Program-made: the position numbers and the translations under genes
Source: Caulobacter soli
GTDB lineage: Bacteria > Pseudomonadota > Alphaproteobacteria > Caulobacterales > Caulobacteraceae
Length of the DNA stretch: 64,000 bases
Assembly (NCBI RefSeq): GCF_011045195.1
Contig: NZ_CP049199.1
Location: 868,001 to 932,000, forward strand
Reading direction: 5' to 3'
Shown here: piece by piece, positions 17,540 to 26,138 of the stretch
How the letters are laid out: the number at the start of each line of letters is the position of its first letter
Numbering within the stretch: position 1 is the first letter of the stretch
Notes under the pieces: generated by a model
What the model was told of the DNA's origin: nothing
The model's database searches: none
What the model saw: the letters and a program-made list of their open reading frames with translations, nothing else

Positions 17540-17811
17540 GCCGAAGACTTGTCGTAACGCGGCGCGCGCAACGTGATCTGAAACGCATTGGCGACGACAT
17601 CGCGGCGGACAGCCCACGCGCGGCGGAGCGGTTTGTGTCCACCTTGCGAGCGAACCTGGAAAAGCTCGCTCCCTTTCCCTTCGCGGCCCAGGCCGTCGGC
17701 GATCATCCTCGCTTTCGTCGGCTACCGTATGGAGCCTACGTCGTCTTCTACGAGGTGACCGACGACGAGGTTCTGATCCGCGCCATAGAGCATTCGGCGA
17801 CCCTCAAATGA
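17536..17811 (+). CDS. parE: RelE/ParE family toxin
   Basis: The 91-residue basic protein has the ParE pattern: VVTRRAQRDLKRIGDDIA at the start, FPFAAQAVGDHPRFRRLPYGAYVVFYEV in the core and VLIRAIEHS near the end. ParE members poison DNA gyrase; RelE members cut mRNA on ribosomes. The sequence favours ParE. It starts with GTG inside the parD stop and its own stop overlaps the start of the oxidoreductase gene by 4 bases, so the three genes are translationally coupled. Confidence 0.9.
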   Translation: MSRRLVVTRRAQRDLKRIGDDIAADSPRAAERFVSTLRANLEKLAPFPFAAQAVGDHPRFRRLPYGAYVVFYEVTDDEVLIRAIEHSATLK

Positions 17812-18923
17812 CCCAAGAGTTTGATTTCGACGCCGTCGTCGTGGGCGCTGGCGCGGTCGGTCTGGCCTGCGGCTACGCTCTGTCCCAGCGTGGGCTGGTC
17901 GTGGCTGTGCTGGAGGGCGAGGGCCACATCGGCCAAGGCGTGTCGTCGCGCAATTCCGAGGTGATCCACGGTGGGCTCTACTATCCGACCGGCTCGCTGA
18001 AGGCGCGGTTCTGCGTGCAAGGGCGGCGGCTGCTGTACGCGTTCCTCGACAAGCATCACCTCGACTACAAGAAGTGCGGCAAGCTGGTGGTGGCGACCAG
18101 CCAGAGCGAGATCCCGCAGCTGGAGGCGATCTACCAGCAGGCGCTCGACAACGACGTCGAGGGCATGGAGCACCTGACCGGGGCGCAGGCCCGGGCCCTG
18201 GAGCCCGGCCTCAACGCCCACACCGCCCTGCTGTCGCCGGAGAGCGGCGTGTTCGCCAGCCACGACTACATGCTGGCCCTGCAGGGCGAGATCGAGGCGG
18301 CCGGCGGGGCGGTGGTGGTCAACACACCGTTCGAGGGCGCGACGCCCCTGGCCGGCGGCGGCTTCACCGTGCGGATCGGCGGGGCCGAGGCGGCCAGCCT
18401 GTCCTGCCGCCTGCTGGTCACCGCGCCTGGTCTCTCCGCGCAGGGCGTGGCCGCGACCATCGAGGGTTTCCCCGCCGACAAGATCCCCAAGGCCCACTAC
18501 GGAAAGGGCGTCTATTTCCGGCTGGCGGCCAAGGCGCCGTTTCAGCGGCTGATCTATCCGCCGCCGATCCACGGAGCCCTGGGCACCCACTACCGCAACG
18601 ACCTGGGTGGCCAGGCGGTGTTCGGGCCCGACCTGGAATATGTGCCGGCCCCCGACTATTCGGTCGACCCGTCCAAGGCGGCGGCCTTCGCCGCCTATAT
18701 CCGCAAGTTCTGGCCCGATGTGCCCGAAGATCTTCTGGTTCCCGACTACGCCGGCGTGCGGCCCAAGATCCACGGCCCGGACGAGCCCCAGCCCGACTTC
18801 CTGCTGAGCGGCGTCGACATCCATGGGCTCGCAGGCCTGATGGCCCTGTTCGGCATCGAGAGCCCGGGCCTGACCAGTTCGCTGGCGATCGGCGAAGAGG
18901 TCGCCCGGCGGCTGACCGCCTAG
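17808..18923 (+). CDS. FAD-dependent oxidoreductase, L-2-hydroxyglutarate oxidase-like
   Basis: The 371-residue flavoprotein begins with the dinucleotide fold VVVGAGAVGLACGYALSQRG (residues 10-29). It continues with the DAO-family signature SSRNSEVIHGGLYYP and ends with GIESPGLTSSLAIGEEVA, all typical of the L-2-hydroxyglutarate oxidase/dehydrogenase group. It would reoxidise a toxic side product of central metabolism. Its start overlaps the parE stop by 4 bases, an unusual operon partner for a toxin-antitoxin pair. Confidence 0.88.
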   Translation: MTQEFDFDAVVVGAGAVGLACGYALSQRGLVVAVLEGEGHIGQGVSSRNSEVIHGGLYYPTGSLKARFCVQGRRLLYAFLDKHHLDYKKCGKLVVATSQSEIPQLEAIYQQALDNDVEGMEHLTGAQARALEPGLNAHTALLSPESGVFASHDYMLALQGEIEAAGGAVVVNTPFEGATPLAGGGFTVRIGGAEAASLSCRLLVTAPGLSAQGVAATIEGFPADKIPKAHYGKGVYFRLAAKAPFQRLIYPPPIHGALGTHYRNDLGGQAVFGPDLEYVPAPDYSVDPSKAAAFAAYIRKFWPDVPEDLLVPDYAGVRPKIHGPDEPQPDFLLSGVDIHGLAGLMALFGIESPGLTSSLAIGEEVARRLTA

Positions 18924-18981
18924 GATCTTGACACCAAGTTCGGCTTCGCGCGTTGCAATCTTGGCTTTTCAGGAGGGCGTG

Positions 18982-19353
18982 ATGCTGGACGACTTCATCG
19001 ACAGACTGATTTCGCGGATGATGGCCGGGGCGGGCCTGATCATGGCCGCGGCCATCGCCGCCGTGGCCGGGGCGATGGCGGTGTTCGCCTTCCTGGCCCA
19101 GTGGGTCGGCTCGGCCTGGGCCTACGCGATCGTCGCGATCGTGGCCGCGGTGGTGGTGACCATCTGGTCGCTGGTGCACAAGCGGCACCTGGCCCGCACC
19201 CGCCAGCCGCCGCTGGACCAGCGCGTGCTGGCCATGATGCAGTCGCACCCCACCGCCTCGTTCATGGCCGGCATGGCCGCCGCGACCCTGATGAAGGGCA
19301 AGCCGTCGCTGGCGGCGAGCCTTTGGGAAGCGCGCAAGGGGAAGCCGAAGTAG
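18982..19353 (+). CDS. Small membrane protein of unknown function
   Basis: The 123-residue protein has two hydrophobic segments (about 15-45 and 48-68) and a C-terminal polar tail with an amphipathic stretch. I chose the ATG at 18982, which follows GGAGGGCG; an earlier in-frame ATG at 18928 lacks a ribosome site. The tail (SFMAGMAAATLMKGKPSLAA) resembles small helper proteins of the phage-holin/YqjD type, but I cannot assign a family. It is 58 bases after the flavoprotein and may be co-transcribed. Confidence 0.75.
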   Translation: MLDDFIDRLISRMMAGAGLIMAAAIAAVAGAMAVFAFLAQWVGSAWAYAIVAIVAAVVVTIWSLVHKRHLARTRQPPLDQRVLAMMQSHPTASFMAGMAAATLMKGKPSLAASLWEARKGKPK

Positions 19354-19357
19354 GCGG

Positions 19358-19488
19358 TCCTCCCCCCTGTGGGGGAGGTGTCGGCGAAGCCGACGGATGG
19401 GGAGTGATCGGCAGGCGACCGTAGTCTGGATCGTCGACCCTAAAACTCCCCCCACCGGCCTTCGGCCGCCTCCCCCACAGGGGGAGGA
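19358..19488. repeat. Inverted REP pair
   Basis: A REP unit at 19358-19405 with hairpins CCTCCCCCCTGTGGGGGAGG and TCGGCGAAGCCGA faces a second unit at 19444-19488 in the opposite orientation. The second ends one base before the stop codon of the sugar dehydrogenase. It sits between two convergent genes and probably serves as a bidirectional terminator. Confidence 0.75.
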
Positions 19489-19489
19489 T

Positions 19490-20707
19490 TTAGGTCTTCG
19501 GAACCAGCTTCAGCACCCGACCGTCATCCTCGTCGGTGACCAGGTACAGCGCCCCGTCCGGCCCCACGACCACGTCGCGGATGCGGAAGCCCAGCTCCGA
19601 CAGCAGGCGCTCCTCGCCGACCACCTTGTCGTCCTTCAGGGTCAAGCGCACCAAGTAGCCCTTGAGGCCGCCGACGAACAGGCTGCCCTTCCAGGCCGGG
19701 AACAGGCTTCCGTCATAGAAGGCCAGGCCGGAGGGCGCGATCACCGGATCCCAGTAGTAGACCGGCTGCTCCAGGCCCGCCTGGCTGGTGATCCCGCCCA
19801 GGATCGGCTTGCCCGAATAGTCCTCGCCATAGGTGATGGTCGGCCAGCCATAGTCCTTGCCCGGCTGGGGCTTGTTCAGTTCGTCGCCGCCCTTGGCGCC
19901 GTGTTCCACCGTCCACAGCTGGCCGGTCCACGGGTTGAGCGTCGCGCCCTGGATATTGCGGTGGCCGACCGACCAGATCTCGGGCTTGGCCTGCGGATTG
20001 CCGACATAGGGGTTGTCGGCCGGGATCGAACCGTCGGGGCGGATGCGGACAAGCTTGCCGACGCTCACGTCCAGGTTCCGGGCGTTGGCCTTGTCGTACG
20101 GCACGCCCCGGTCGCCGCCGGTGACGAACAACGCCCCGTCGCGGGCGAACACCAGGCGGCCGCCGAACTGCAGCGGCGAGGACGACGCCGGCATCTGCCG
20201 CCAAAGCACCTGCACGTTCTCCAGGCGCGGCTGGGCGCCCAGCACCAGCTTGGCGCGGGCGGCGGTGGCGCCGGCCCCGCCGTCGCGCGGCTCGGCGTAG
20301 GTCCAGTAAATCAGGCCGGTCTTGGCGAAGTCAGGCGACAGGACCACGTCGAACAGGCCGCCCTGGCCCTGGGCCCAGACCTCGGGCAGGCCGGCGACGG
20401 GCGGCGACAGCTTGCCGTCGGTTCCCAGGATCCGCAGACGGCCGGCGCGCTCGGTGACTAGCTTGGAGCCATCGGGCAGGAAGGCCAGGCTCCACGGGTG
20501 GTCCAGCCCCGTGGCCAGGGTCTCGACCGTATAGGCCACGCCCAGGTTCTCTTCCGGCGCGCGGGTCTGCTGCGGGAAGGCCGGGGTCTGCCCCTCGGCG
20601 TTGGGCGGCCGGGTCTGGACCGGCGGGTTGGGCAGGGCGCTGGCCGTGTTGGCGGGACCGCAGGCCGACAGGACCAGGGCGGCGAGGGCGAAATGGCGAA
20701 GACGCAT
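19490..20707 (-). CDS. PQQ-dependent sugar dehydrogenase family lipoprotein
   Basis: The 405-residue protein has a lipoprotein signal with lipobox LSAC at about 13-16 and then a six-bladed propeller of the soluble aldose dehydrogenase family. Family motifs include [30 protein letters not shown] and [19 protein letters not shown]. It would be anchored in the outer or inner membrane, facing the periplasm, and oxidise sugars with PQQ. No PQQ synthesis genes are in the window. It is divergent from a glycosyltransferase, with an operator-like palindrome at 20743-20756 between them. Confidence 0.92.
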   Translation of the reverse strand: MRLRHFALAALVLSACGPANTASALPNPPVQTRPPNAEGQTPAFPQQTRAPEENLGVAYTVETLATGLDHPWSLAFLPDGSKLVTERAGRLRILGTDGKLSPPVAGLPEVWAQGQGGLFDVVLSPDFAKTGLIYWTYAEPRDGGAGATAARAKLVLGAQPRLENVQVLWRQMPASSSPLQFGGRLVFARDGALFVTGGDRGVPYDKANARNLDVSVGKLVRIRPDGSIPADNPYVGNPQAKPEIWSVGHRNIQGATLNPWTGQLWTVEHGAKGGDELNKPQPGKDYGWPTITYGEDYSGKPILGGITSQAGLEQPVYYWDPVIAPSGLAFYDGSLFPAWKGSLFVGGLKGYLVRLTLKDDKVVGEERLLSELGFRIRDVVVGPDGALYLVTDEDDGRVLKLVPKT

Positions 20708-20742
20708 GAAACTGTCCTGGTGAGGGGCGACGATTGGTCAGG

Positions 20743-20756
20743 TGACTACGTTGTCA
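20743..20756. promoter_or_regulatory. LacI-type operator-like palindrome
   Basis: TGACTACGTTGTCA differs by one base from the core of the perfect palindrome found inside the glucokinase-like gene at 29154-29169. A further half site, CGTTGTCATC, occurs at 20749-20758 and again at 20768-20777. The site lies between the divergent sugar dehydrogenase and glycosyltransferase genes. Confidence 0.35.
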
Positions 20757-20861
20757 TCGCGACGCACCGTTGTCATCCCAGGCTCTGTGAAGAAGGCGGG
20801 CGTCGTTGACTTGCGGGGCGTCGCCGACGAAGGTCCGGCCTTGTTTTCCGGGGAGTTCGCC

Positions 20862-21914
20862 TTGACCGCCATCCTGCACGCCATGTTGGGCAAGGGCCTG
20901 GGCGGCCTGGAGCAGGTGTTCCTCGACTACCAGCCGATCCTGGAGGCCTACGCCACCCGGCATGGCGGCGTGGCCACCGGCGTGGTGCGGCGCGGCGGCA
21001 AGGTCGCCGCCCAGCAGGTCGATCGCGTCCCGCCGCTGGCGACCCTGCCGGCCTATACCGACTGGGACCCGATCACCCTGGGCGCGGCCCGCGGGATCGT
21101 CCGGGCGACCGCGCCCGACCTGATCCTCAGCCACGGCCAGCGGCCGGCCCGCCTGATGGCCAAGGTCGCGCCGGCCAAGACCGTGCTGGCGATCTGCGTG
21201 CACAAGCCGGCCTTCGACGTCGAGACCGCCCGCACCCACTATGTCTGCGTCGGCCAGCATCTGGCCGACCTGGCGATCGAGCGCGGCGTGCCACCCGAGC
21301 GCGTCCACTTCGTGCCCAACGCGGTGAAGCCGCCGACTAGCCTGGCCGCGCCGTTTCGCGATGGAGTCTGCGCGCCGCGCATCGTCGCCGCCGGCCGCCT
21401 GCATCCCAAGAAGGGTTTCGACGTGCTGATCGCCGCCCTGGCGATGTTGCGCGATCAGGGTCAGGCCTTCGACTGCGAGATCGCGGGGGAGGGCGACGAG
21501 CGTCCCAAGCTGGAAGGGCTGATCGCCGAGCACGGGCTGGAGGGCCGGGTGCGCCTGGTCGGCTGGCGCGGCGACGTCTCGGCCTTCCTGGCGACCGGCG
21601 ACGTCTTCGCCTTCCCGTCGTACCAGGAGGGTTTTCCGCTGGTGCTGCTGGAGGCCATGGCCGTGGGCCTGCCGGCCGCCTCGTCGGCGATTCCCGGGCC
21701 CGTCGAGATGATCGCCGAGGGGGAAGACGGCGTCCTGGTTCCGCCCGGCGACCCGGCCGCCCTGGCCCAGGCCCTGGCCGGCCTGATCGCGGCGCCGGAA
21801 AAGGCCGTCGCCCTGGGCGCGGCGGCGCGCGCCAAGGTCTTGGCCGACTATGGCCCGGAAAGCCTGAAGCGACGTCTGGACGCGGTGCTAAATCTGATGT
21901 TCGGACGGACTTGA
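20862..21914 (+). CDS. GT4 family glycosyltransferase
   Basis: The 350-residue enzyme has the two-domain GT-B layout. The N-terminal part shows GKGLGGLEQVFLDY; the C-terminal nucleotide-sugar domain shows VAAGRLHPKKGFDVLIAA and the EX7E motif in PSYQEGFPLVLLEAMAVG. It probably adds a sugar to lipopolysaccharide or another surface glycan. I chose the TTG at 20862, preceded by GGGGAG; a longer frame from 20742 adds residues that do not resemble the family. The gene stands alone before tRNA-Met. Confidence 0.88.
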   Translation: MTAILHAMLGKGLGGLEQVFLDYQPILEAYATRHGGVATGVVRRGGKVAAQQVDRVPPLATLPAYTDWDPITLGAARGIVRATAPDLILSHGQRPARLMAKVAPAKTVLAICVHKPAFDVETARTHYVCVGQHLADLAIERGVPPERVHFVPNAVKPPTSLAAPFRDGVCAPRIVAAGRLHPKKGFDVLIAALAMLRDQGQAFDCEIAGEGDERPKLEGLIAEHGLEGRVRLVGWRGDVSAFLATGDVFAFPSYQEGFPLVLLEAMAVGLPAASSAIPGPVEMIAEGEDGVLVPPGDPAALAQALAGLIAAPEKAVALGAAARAKVLADYGPESLKRRLDAVLNLMFGRT

Positions 21915-21958
21915 AGCCGCCCCCGCTTTGCGCTTATAAGCCCGCCTCCGCTTCGTGC

Positions 21959-22035
21959 GGCTGGGTAGCTCAGATGGTTAGAGCGGTGGATTCATAACCC
22001 ACAGGTCGGCGGTTCGATCCCGCCCCCAGCCACCA
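21959..22035 (+). tRNA. tRNA-Met (CAT)
   Basis: The acceptor arms GGCTGGG and CCCAGCC pair fully, the anticodon stem GTGGA/CCCAC carries the loop TTCATAA with anticodon CAT, and the TTCGATC loop and encoded CCA are present. The shape fits elongator tRNA-Met; tRNA-Ile with a lysidine-modified CAT anticodon cannot be fully excluded by eye. Confidence 0.95.
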
Positions 22036-22120
22036 CCTCGGGTCTTGATGGCCCTGGAAGCCAGGCGGTTTCCCAAAATCGACGGACGGCCGCGCGAAAT
22101 GCGCGCGACCAATGCAAGGC

Positions 22121-22246
22121 TTAGTCCTGAAAATACCGCCGGCGAACGCCTCGTCGCTTGCGGCGCATCGAGTCGATGCGCGGCGCGAGGCTCGGCCAGG
22201 CCAGCATGCCGAGCAGGAACACGATAAAGAACGTCGAAATCCACAT
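22121..22246 (-). CDS. Possible 41-residue single-span membrane protein
   Basis: The frame starts with ATG at 22246. It encodes a hydrophobic helix (MWISTFFIVFLLGMLAWPSL) followed by a strongly basic tail (SMRRKRRGVRRRYFQD). That is the layout of a small inner-membrane protein with a cytoplasmic basic tail. An AGGAG sits about 16 bases upstream, further than ideal. The rest of the 424-base gap between tRNA-Met and the DGPF gene holds only the ECF promoter at 22407. Confidence 0.4.
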   Translation of the reverse strand: MWISTFFIVFLLGMLAWPSLAPRIDSMRRKRRGVRRRYFQD

Positions 22247-22406
22247 AGTCACGCGAACGGCTCCTGGCTTGCGAGCGCCTCCTCCCCTTTGCCGTCTTCT
22301 GTTTATGGTTTTGTGTCGGCGGTCCGACCGTCAAGGAACGCCTTGGCCAAAATAGGGCTCCTTGACCATGGGCGAAACCGCGATGGCCGATTTTTCATGA
22401 GCCGTC

Positions 22407-22433
22407 TGTCGGATTGCGGGGTTCCTGATCGTC
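22407..22433 (+). promoter_or_regulatory. ECF42-type promoter of the DGPF-sigma operon
   Basis: TGTCGG and CGTC are separated by exactly 17 bases. The same elements with the same spacing, and similar flanks (GGAT after the first, CCT-GGCTACG after the second), occur at 24177-24203. The site lies 27 bases before the start of the DGPF gene and suggests autoregulation by the sigma factor. Confidence 0.65.
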
Positions 22434-22459
22434 CTGGCTACGACAAGGTGCGCAGCCCG

Positions 22460-22876
22460 ATGCTCTATGCCATTCTTTGCTACAACTTCGAGGACGCGAT
22501 CGGGGCCTGGACCCTGGCGGAGGACGCCCTGGTCATGGCGCGACTCGGGCTGGTCGAGGCCGGGCTGGCCGCCGCCGACCGGCTGGGGGCCGTGGCCCGG
22601 CTGCTGCCGACGACCGCCGCCGTCACCCTGCGCAAGGGGCGATCCGACGGGAGCCGCGAGCATCTGGTGATCGACGGGCCGTTCGCCGAGACCAAGGAGC
22701 AGCTGTTGGGGTTCTACGTGGTCGAATGCGGAAATCTGGACGCGGCCATCGACGTGGCCCGCGACCTGGCCGTGGCCAATCCCGATCGCGGCGCCTACGA
22801 GATCCGTCCGCTGGCCGTCTATCGCCCCGGGGATCTGACCGAGACACGGGCCCTGATCAAGGGGATCGGGGCATGA
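22460..22876 (+). CDS. YCII-related DGPF-domain protein
   Basis: The 138-residue protein contains the name-giving motif in VIDGPFAETKEQLLGFYVVE and a C-terminal EIRPL strand. Such proteins are obligate neighbours of ECF42 sigma factors and are thought to take part in their signalling. The frame is also open further upstream, but the ATG at 22460 is where the family begins. Its stop overlaps the start of the sigma gene by 4 bases. A promoter matching a second one in this locus lies upstream. Confidence 0.85.
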   Translation: MLYAILCYNFEDAIGAWTLAEDALVMARLGLVEAGLAAADRLGAVARLLPTTAAVTLRKGRSDGSREHLVIDGPFAETKEQLLGFYVVECGNLDAAIDVARDLAVANPDRGAYEIRPLAVYRPGDLTETRALIKGIGA

Positions 22877-24138
22877 CCATCGCCAATATCGACGCGGCCT
22901 GGATCGACGCGGCCCTGACCGCGGCGCGGCCCCAGGCGGTGGCGGCCCTGCTGCGCTATTTCCGCGACCTGGACACCGCCGAGGAAGCCTTCCAGGACGC
23001 CTGCCTGCGCGCCTTGAAGGCCTGGCCCAAGAACGGTCCGCCGCGCGACCCGACCGCCTGGCTGATCCTGGTCGGCCGCAACGCCGCCCTGGACGGGGTA
23101 CGCAAGCAGAGCAAGTCCGCGCCCCTGCCGCCCGAGGAACTGATCTCCGACCTGGAGGACGCCGAGGCGGCGCTGGTCGACCGGCTGGACGGCGAGCACT
23201 ATCGCGACGACGTGCTGCGGTTGCTGTTCATCTGCTGCCATCCCGACCTGCCGGCGACCCAGCAAGTGGCCGTGGCCCTGCGGATCGTCTCGGGTCTTTC
23301 GGTGCGCCAGATCGCCCGCGCCTTCCTGGTCGGCGAGTCGGCGATGGAGCAGCGCATCACCCGCGCCAAGGCCCGGATCGGCGCGGCCGACGTGCCGTTC
23401 GGGGCGCCCAACGCGGAAGAGCGGGCCCAGCGCCTGACGGCCGTGGCGGCGATGATCTATCTGGTCTTCAACGAGGGCTATTCGGCGGGCGGCCAGGAGA
23501 TCCTGACGCGCGGCTCGCTGTGCGACGAGGCCATTCGCCTGGCCCGCCTGCTGCTGCGCCTGTTCCCCAGTGAGCCGGAGATCATGGGCCTGACCGCCCT
23601 GCTGCTGCTGCAACATGCTCGCGCCCCGGCCCGGTTCGACGCCGAGGGCGCGGTGGTGCTGCTGGAGGACCAGGATCGGTCCTTGTGGAACGGGCGGATG
23701 ATCGCCGAGGGCCTGGCCCTGATCGACAAGGCCGTGCGCCATCGCCGGCCCGGACCCTATCTGGTGCAGGCCGCGATCGCCGCCGAGCACGACCGCGCCG
23801 AGCGCGCGGAAGACACCAGCTGGGCGCGGATCGACCTGCTGTACGGCGACCTGGAGCAACTGGCCCCGTCGCCGGTGGTCACCCTGAACCGCGCCGTGGC
23901 GGTGTCGAAGGTCGCCGGCCCCGAAGCGGCCCTGGCGATGATCGAGCCCCTGGCGCCAAAGCTATCGGGCTATTTCCACTTCTTCGGCCTGAGAGGCGGG
24001 CTGCTGTTGCAGCTGGGGCGGCGGGAGGAGGCCCGCGTCGCCTTCGACCAGGCCATCGCCCTGGCCAACACCGCCCCCGAGGCCGCCCACATCCGCCTGC
24101 ACCTGGACCGGCTGATGCGGGAAGGGGCGGGCGGCTAG
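22873..24138 (+). CDS. ECF42-type RNA polymerase sigma factor
   Basis: The 421-residue protein has sigma region 2 at the start (AALLRYFRDLDTAEEAFQDA, then KNGPPRDPTAWLILVGRNAALD) and region 4 at about 110-170 (LRIVSGLSVRQIARAFLVGE). A long helical C-terminal extension with TPR-like repeats follows. That extension is the mark of ECF42 and is needed for its activity in studied cases. No anti-sigma gene is present; a DGPF protein is encoded just upstream with a 4-base overlap. Matching TGTCGG-N17-CGTC promoters precede its own operon and the following one. Confidence 0.9.
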   Translation: MTIANIDAAWIDAALTAARPQAVAALLRYFRDLDTAEEAFQDACLRALKAWPKNGPPRDPTAWLILVGRNAALDGVRKQSKSAPLPPEELISDLEDAEAALVDRLDGEHYRDDVLRLLFICCHPDLPATQQVAVALRIVSGLSVRQIARAFLVGESAMEQRITRAKARIGAADVPFGAPNAEERAQRLTAVAAMIYLVFNEGYSAGGQEILTRGSLCDEAIRLARLLLRLFPSEPEIMGLTALLLLQHARAPARFDAEGAVVLLEDQDRSLWNGRMIAEGLALIDKAVRHRRPGPYLVQAAIAAEHDRAERAEDTSWARIDLLYGDLEQLAPSPVVTLNRAVAVSKVAGPEAALAMIEPLAPKLSGYFHFFGLRGGLLLQLGRREEARVAFDQAIALANTAPEAAHIRLHLDRLMREGAGG

Positions 24139-24176
24139 GGGGCGGGCCAAGAACGCCGCAAAAAACCCCTGGCCTT

Positions 24177-24203
24177 TGTCGGATCAGTGGGACCTCGTCC
24201 GTC
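24177..24203 (+). promoter_or_regulatory. ECF42-type promoter of the VOC-SRPBCC operon
   Basis: TGTCGG-N17-CGTC matches the site at 22407-22433 in both elements and in spacing. It lies directly after the sigma gene and 31 bases before the VOC-protein start, so the downstream pair is a likely target of this sigma factor. Confidence 0.65.
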
Positions 24204-24233
24204 CTAGGGCTACGCAAGACGGGAGAAACGACC

Positions 24234-24656
24234 ATGACCGACACGCAACCGCAAATGCCGCCCCTGCCGGCCGTCTCCGGCGGCATCGTGCCCTATCTGT
24301 CGCCGAGCAACGCCGGCCAGGCCGCCGACTTCTACGTCAAGGCCTTCGCGGCCGAGGACCTCTATCGCATTCCGCCGGACGAGCAGGGCCGGACCATGCA
24401 CATCCACCTGCGGATCAACGGCAATTCGCTGATGCTGTCGGACTTCTATCCCGAGCACGGCTACGCCTTCGAAAAGCCCGCCGCCTTCACCCTGCACCTG
24501 CAGGTCGACGACGTGGACGCCTGGTTCGAGCGGGCGGTCGCGGCCGGCTGCGAGGTGGTGCTGCCGGTGCAACTGATGTTCTGGGGCGACCGCTATGGCC
24601 AGCTCCGCGACCCGTACGGCTTCCTGTGGTCGATCGCCACGACGCCCAAGGCCTGA
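24234..24656 (+). CDS. VOC superfamily protein, PhnB/glyoxalase-like
   Basis: The 140-residue protein has the paired beta-alpha-beta units of the vicinal oxygen chelate fold, with IVPYLSPSNAGQAADFYVKA at the start and WGDRYGQLRDPYGFLWSIA at the end, as in PhnB-type proteins. The reaction is unknown. A GGGAGAA ribosome site precedes the ATG. It is the first gene after an ECF42 promoter, which agrees with the common presence of such proteins in ECF42 regulons. Confidence 0.88.
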   Translation: MTDTQPQMPPLPAVSGGIVPYLSPSNAGQAADFYVKAFAAEDLYRIPPDEQGRTMHIHLRINGNSLMLSDFYPEHGYAFEKPAAFTLHLQVDDVDAWFERAVAAGCEVVLPVQLMFWGDRYGQLRDPYGFLWSIATTPKA

Positions 24657-24678
24657 GGCGCCGGAGAAGGGGACCACC

Positions 24679-25206
24679 ATGTTCAGGATCATCGCCATCG
24701 TCGTCGTCGTCGCGATCGTCGCCCTGCTGGGCTACGCGGTGACCAAGCCCGACACCTTCCACGTCGCCCGTTCGATCGTGATCAAGGCTCCGCCGGAAAA
24801 GATCTACGCCCTGCTCGACGACTTCCATGCGTGGAGGGGTTGGTCGCCCTACGAGAAGCTCGACCCGGCCATGACCCGCACCTATGGCGGTCCGGCCCGA
24901 GGGCTGGGCGCGACCTACGCCTGGACCGGGAACGGCAAGGCCGGCGCCGGGCGCATGGCGATCGTCGAGGCCGCCGCGCCGTCGAAGCTGCAGATCAGCC
25001 TGGACTTCACCAAGCCGTTCGCGGCCCACAATGTGGCGATCTTCACCCTGGCGCCCGAAGGCGACGCCACCCGCGTCACCTGGGCCATGGACGGACCCTC
25101 GCCCTTCTTCTTCAAGCTCATGGACGTGGTCTTCAACATGGACCGGATGTTGGGCAAGGACTTCGAGGCGGGCCTGGCCGACCTCAAAGCCAAGGCCGAG
25201 GCCTAG
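24679..25206 (+). CDS. SRPBCC (START-like) membrane-anchored protein
   Basis: The 175-residue protein begins with one membrane helix (FRIIAIVVVVAIVALLGYAV). A START/polyketide-cyclase-like ligand-binding fold follows (SIVIKAPPEKIYALLDDFHA, with WSPYEKLDPAM). The ligand is unknown. It starts 22 bases after the VOC gene and has its own GGAGAAGGGG ribosome site, so the two form an operon that is probably under the ECF42 sigma factor. Confidence 0.88.
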   Translation: MFRIIAIVVVVAIVALLGYAVTKPDTFHVARSIVIKAPPEKIYALLDDFHAWRGWSPYEKLDPAMTRTYGGPARGLGATYAWTGNGKAGAGRMAIVEAAAPSKLQISLDFTKPFAAHNVAIFTLAPEGDATRVTWAMDGPSPFFFKLMDVVFNMDRMLGKDFEAGLADLKAKAEA

Positions 25207-25224
25207 CGCGGCCCTGGCGGGGGC

Positions 25225-26121
25225 TCAGGTCTCCGCCAGAATCAGCACCATCACTCCGTCCGCCGAGCCGTCGCGCAGAATGGGGGCCAGCGACAGCTCG
25301 ACCGGGCGTTCCTCGCCGGCCTTGACCAGCAGGGCCGTCTCGACGCTCGCGGCGGAACCGCCCTGCAGCACCTTTTCCAGCGCCAGGGTGAGGGCGCGGC
25401 GATCGGCGGGACGGACGATGTCGGTCAGACGGCAGTCGAGCAGTTCGACGCGGGAGAACCCCGACAGATGCAGGAAGTCGTCGTCCATCTCGGCCAGCAC
25501 GCCCCGGATGTTCAGCCGGGCCACGGCCAGTCGGGGCGCGGCGGCGGTCGCCGCCCGCATGGCCCGCGCATGGCGCAGGCGATTGCGCAGGTTATGCTCC
25601 TCGGTGCGGTTGGCGAACAGGGCCGCCACGCCGCCGGGATAGGGGAAGACGCGAACCCCGTAGCAACGGCCGGGCTGGACGGTGGAGTCGGCCTCGAACT
25701 CGACCGCCTCGCCCGTGCGCAGCACGCGGCGCATCTGTTCGGCGATCACCGCTTGGGTCGGCAGGGGGAACAGCTCGCCCCAGCTGGCCCCGACCAGTTG
25801 GCTGGCGCTGCGGCCGACCAGGGCCTCGAACACCGGATTGACCTTGGTGACCCGCAAGGTCGGGTCCAGGGCGATGAAGCCCTCGGCCATGTGCTCGAGC
25901 AGAGCTTCGCGACAGGTCTCGACGAGGCGCACCTCCTCGCTGCCGCCGGCCGTCGGCGTGTCGTTCCAACTGGCGTAGCGGTCGGCCGAAAGCAGTACGA
26001 CGCGTGGGCGGCCGTGGTGGGTGATGATGACCGGGCTGATCAGAGCAGCGTCCTGCCACTGGCCGAAATTGCGGCTGACCTCGCCAGCCGTGGCCTGTGT
26101 AGCGGGAACGTCGTTTTTCAT
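25225..26121 (-). CDS. Regulator fusing a Phd/YefM antitoxin domain to PAS domains
   Basis: The 298-residue protein starts with a prevent-host-death type domain: ATAGEVSRNFGQWQDAALIS, then PVIITHHGRPRVVLLSADRYA (about 10-52). In antitoxins this part dimerises and binds operator palindromes. A first PAS domain spans about 70-175 (HMAEGFIALDPTLRVTKVNP) and a second about 195-298 (LNIRGVLAEMDDDFLHLSGF). There is no kinase or cyclase output and no toxin gene, so output is probably through DNA binding. I chose the ATG at 26121; a GTG at 26127 would add two residues. It is divergent from tadE, with two related 20-bp palindromes in between. Confidence 0.8.
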   Translation of the reverse strand: MKNDVPATQATAGEVSRNFGQWQDAALISPVIITHHGRPRVVLLSADRYASWNDTPTAGGSEEVRLVETCREALLEHMAEGFIALDPTLRVTKVNPVFEALVGRSASQLVGASWGELFPLPTQAVIAEQMRRVLRTGEAVEFEADSTVQPGRCYGVRVFPYPGGVAALFANRTEEHNLRNRLRHARAMRAATAAAPRLAVARLNIRGVLAEMDDDFLHLSGFSRVELLDCRLTDIVRPADRRALTLALEKVLQGGSAASVETALLVKAGEERPVELSLAPILRDGSADGVMVLILAET

Positions 26122-26138
26122 GGCCACCCCAGAAAATA

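Noticed and set aside
21978..22334. Minus-strand frame ending in GRDRTADLWVMNPPL
   Set aside because: This ending is the well-known false translation of a tRNA gene in antisense (here tRNA-Met).
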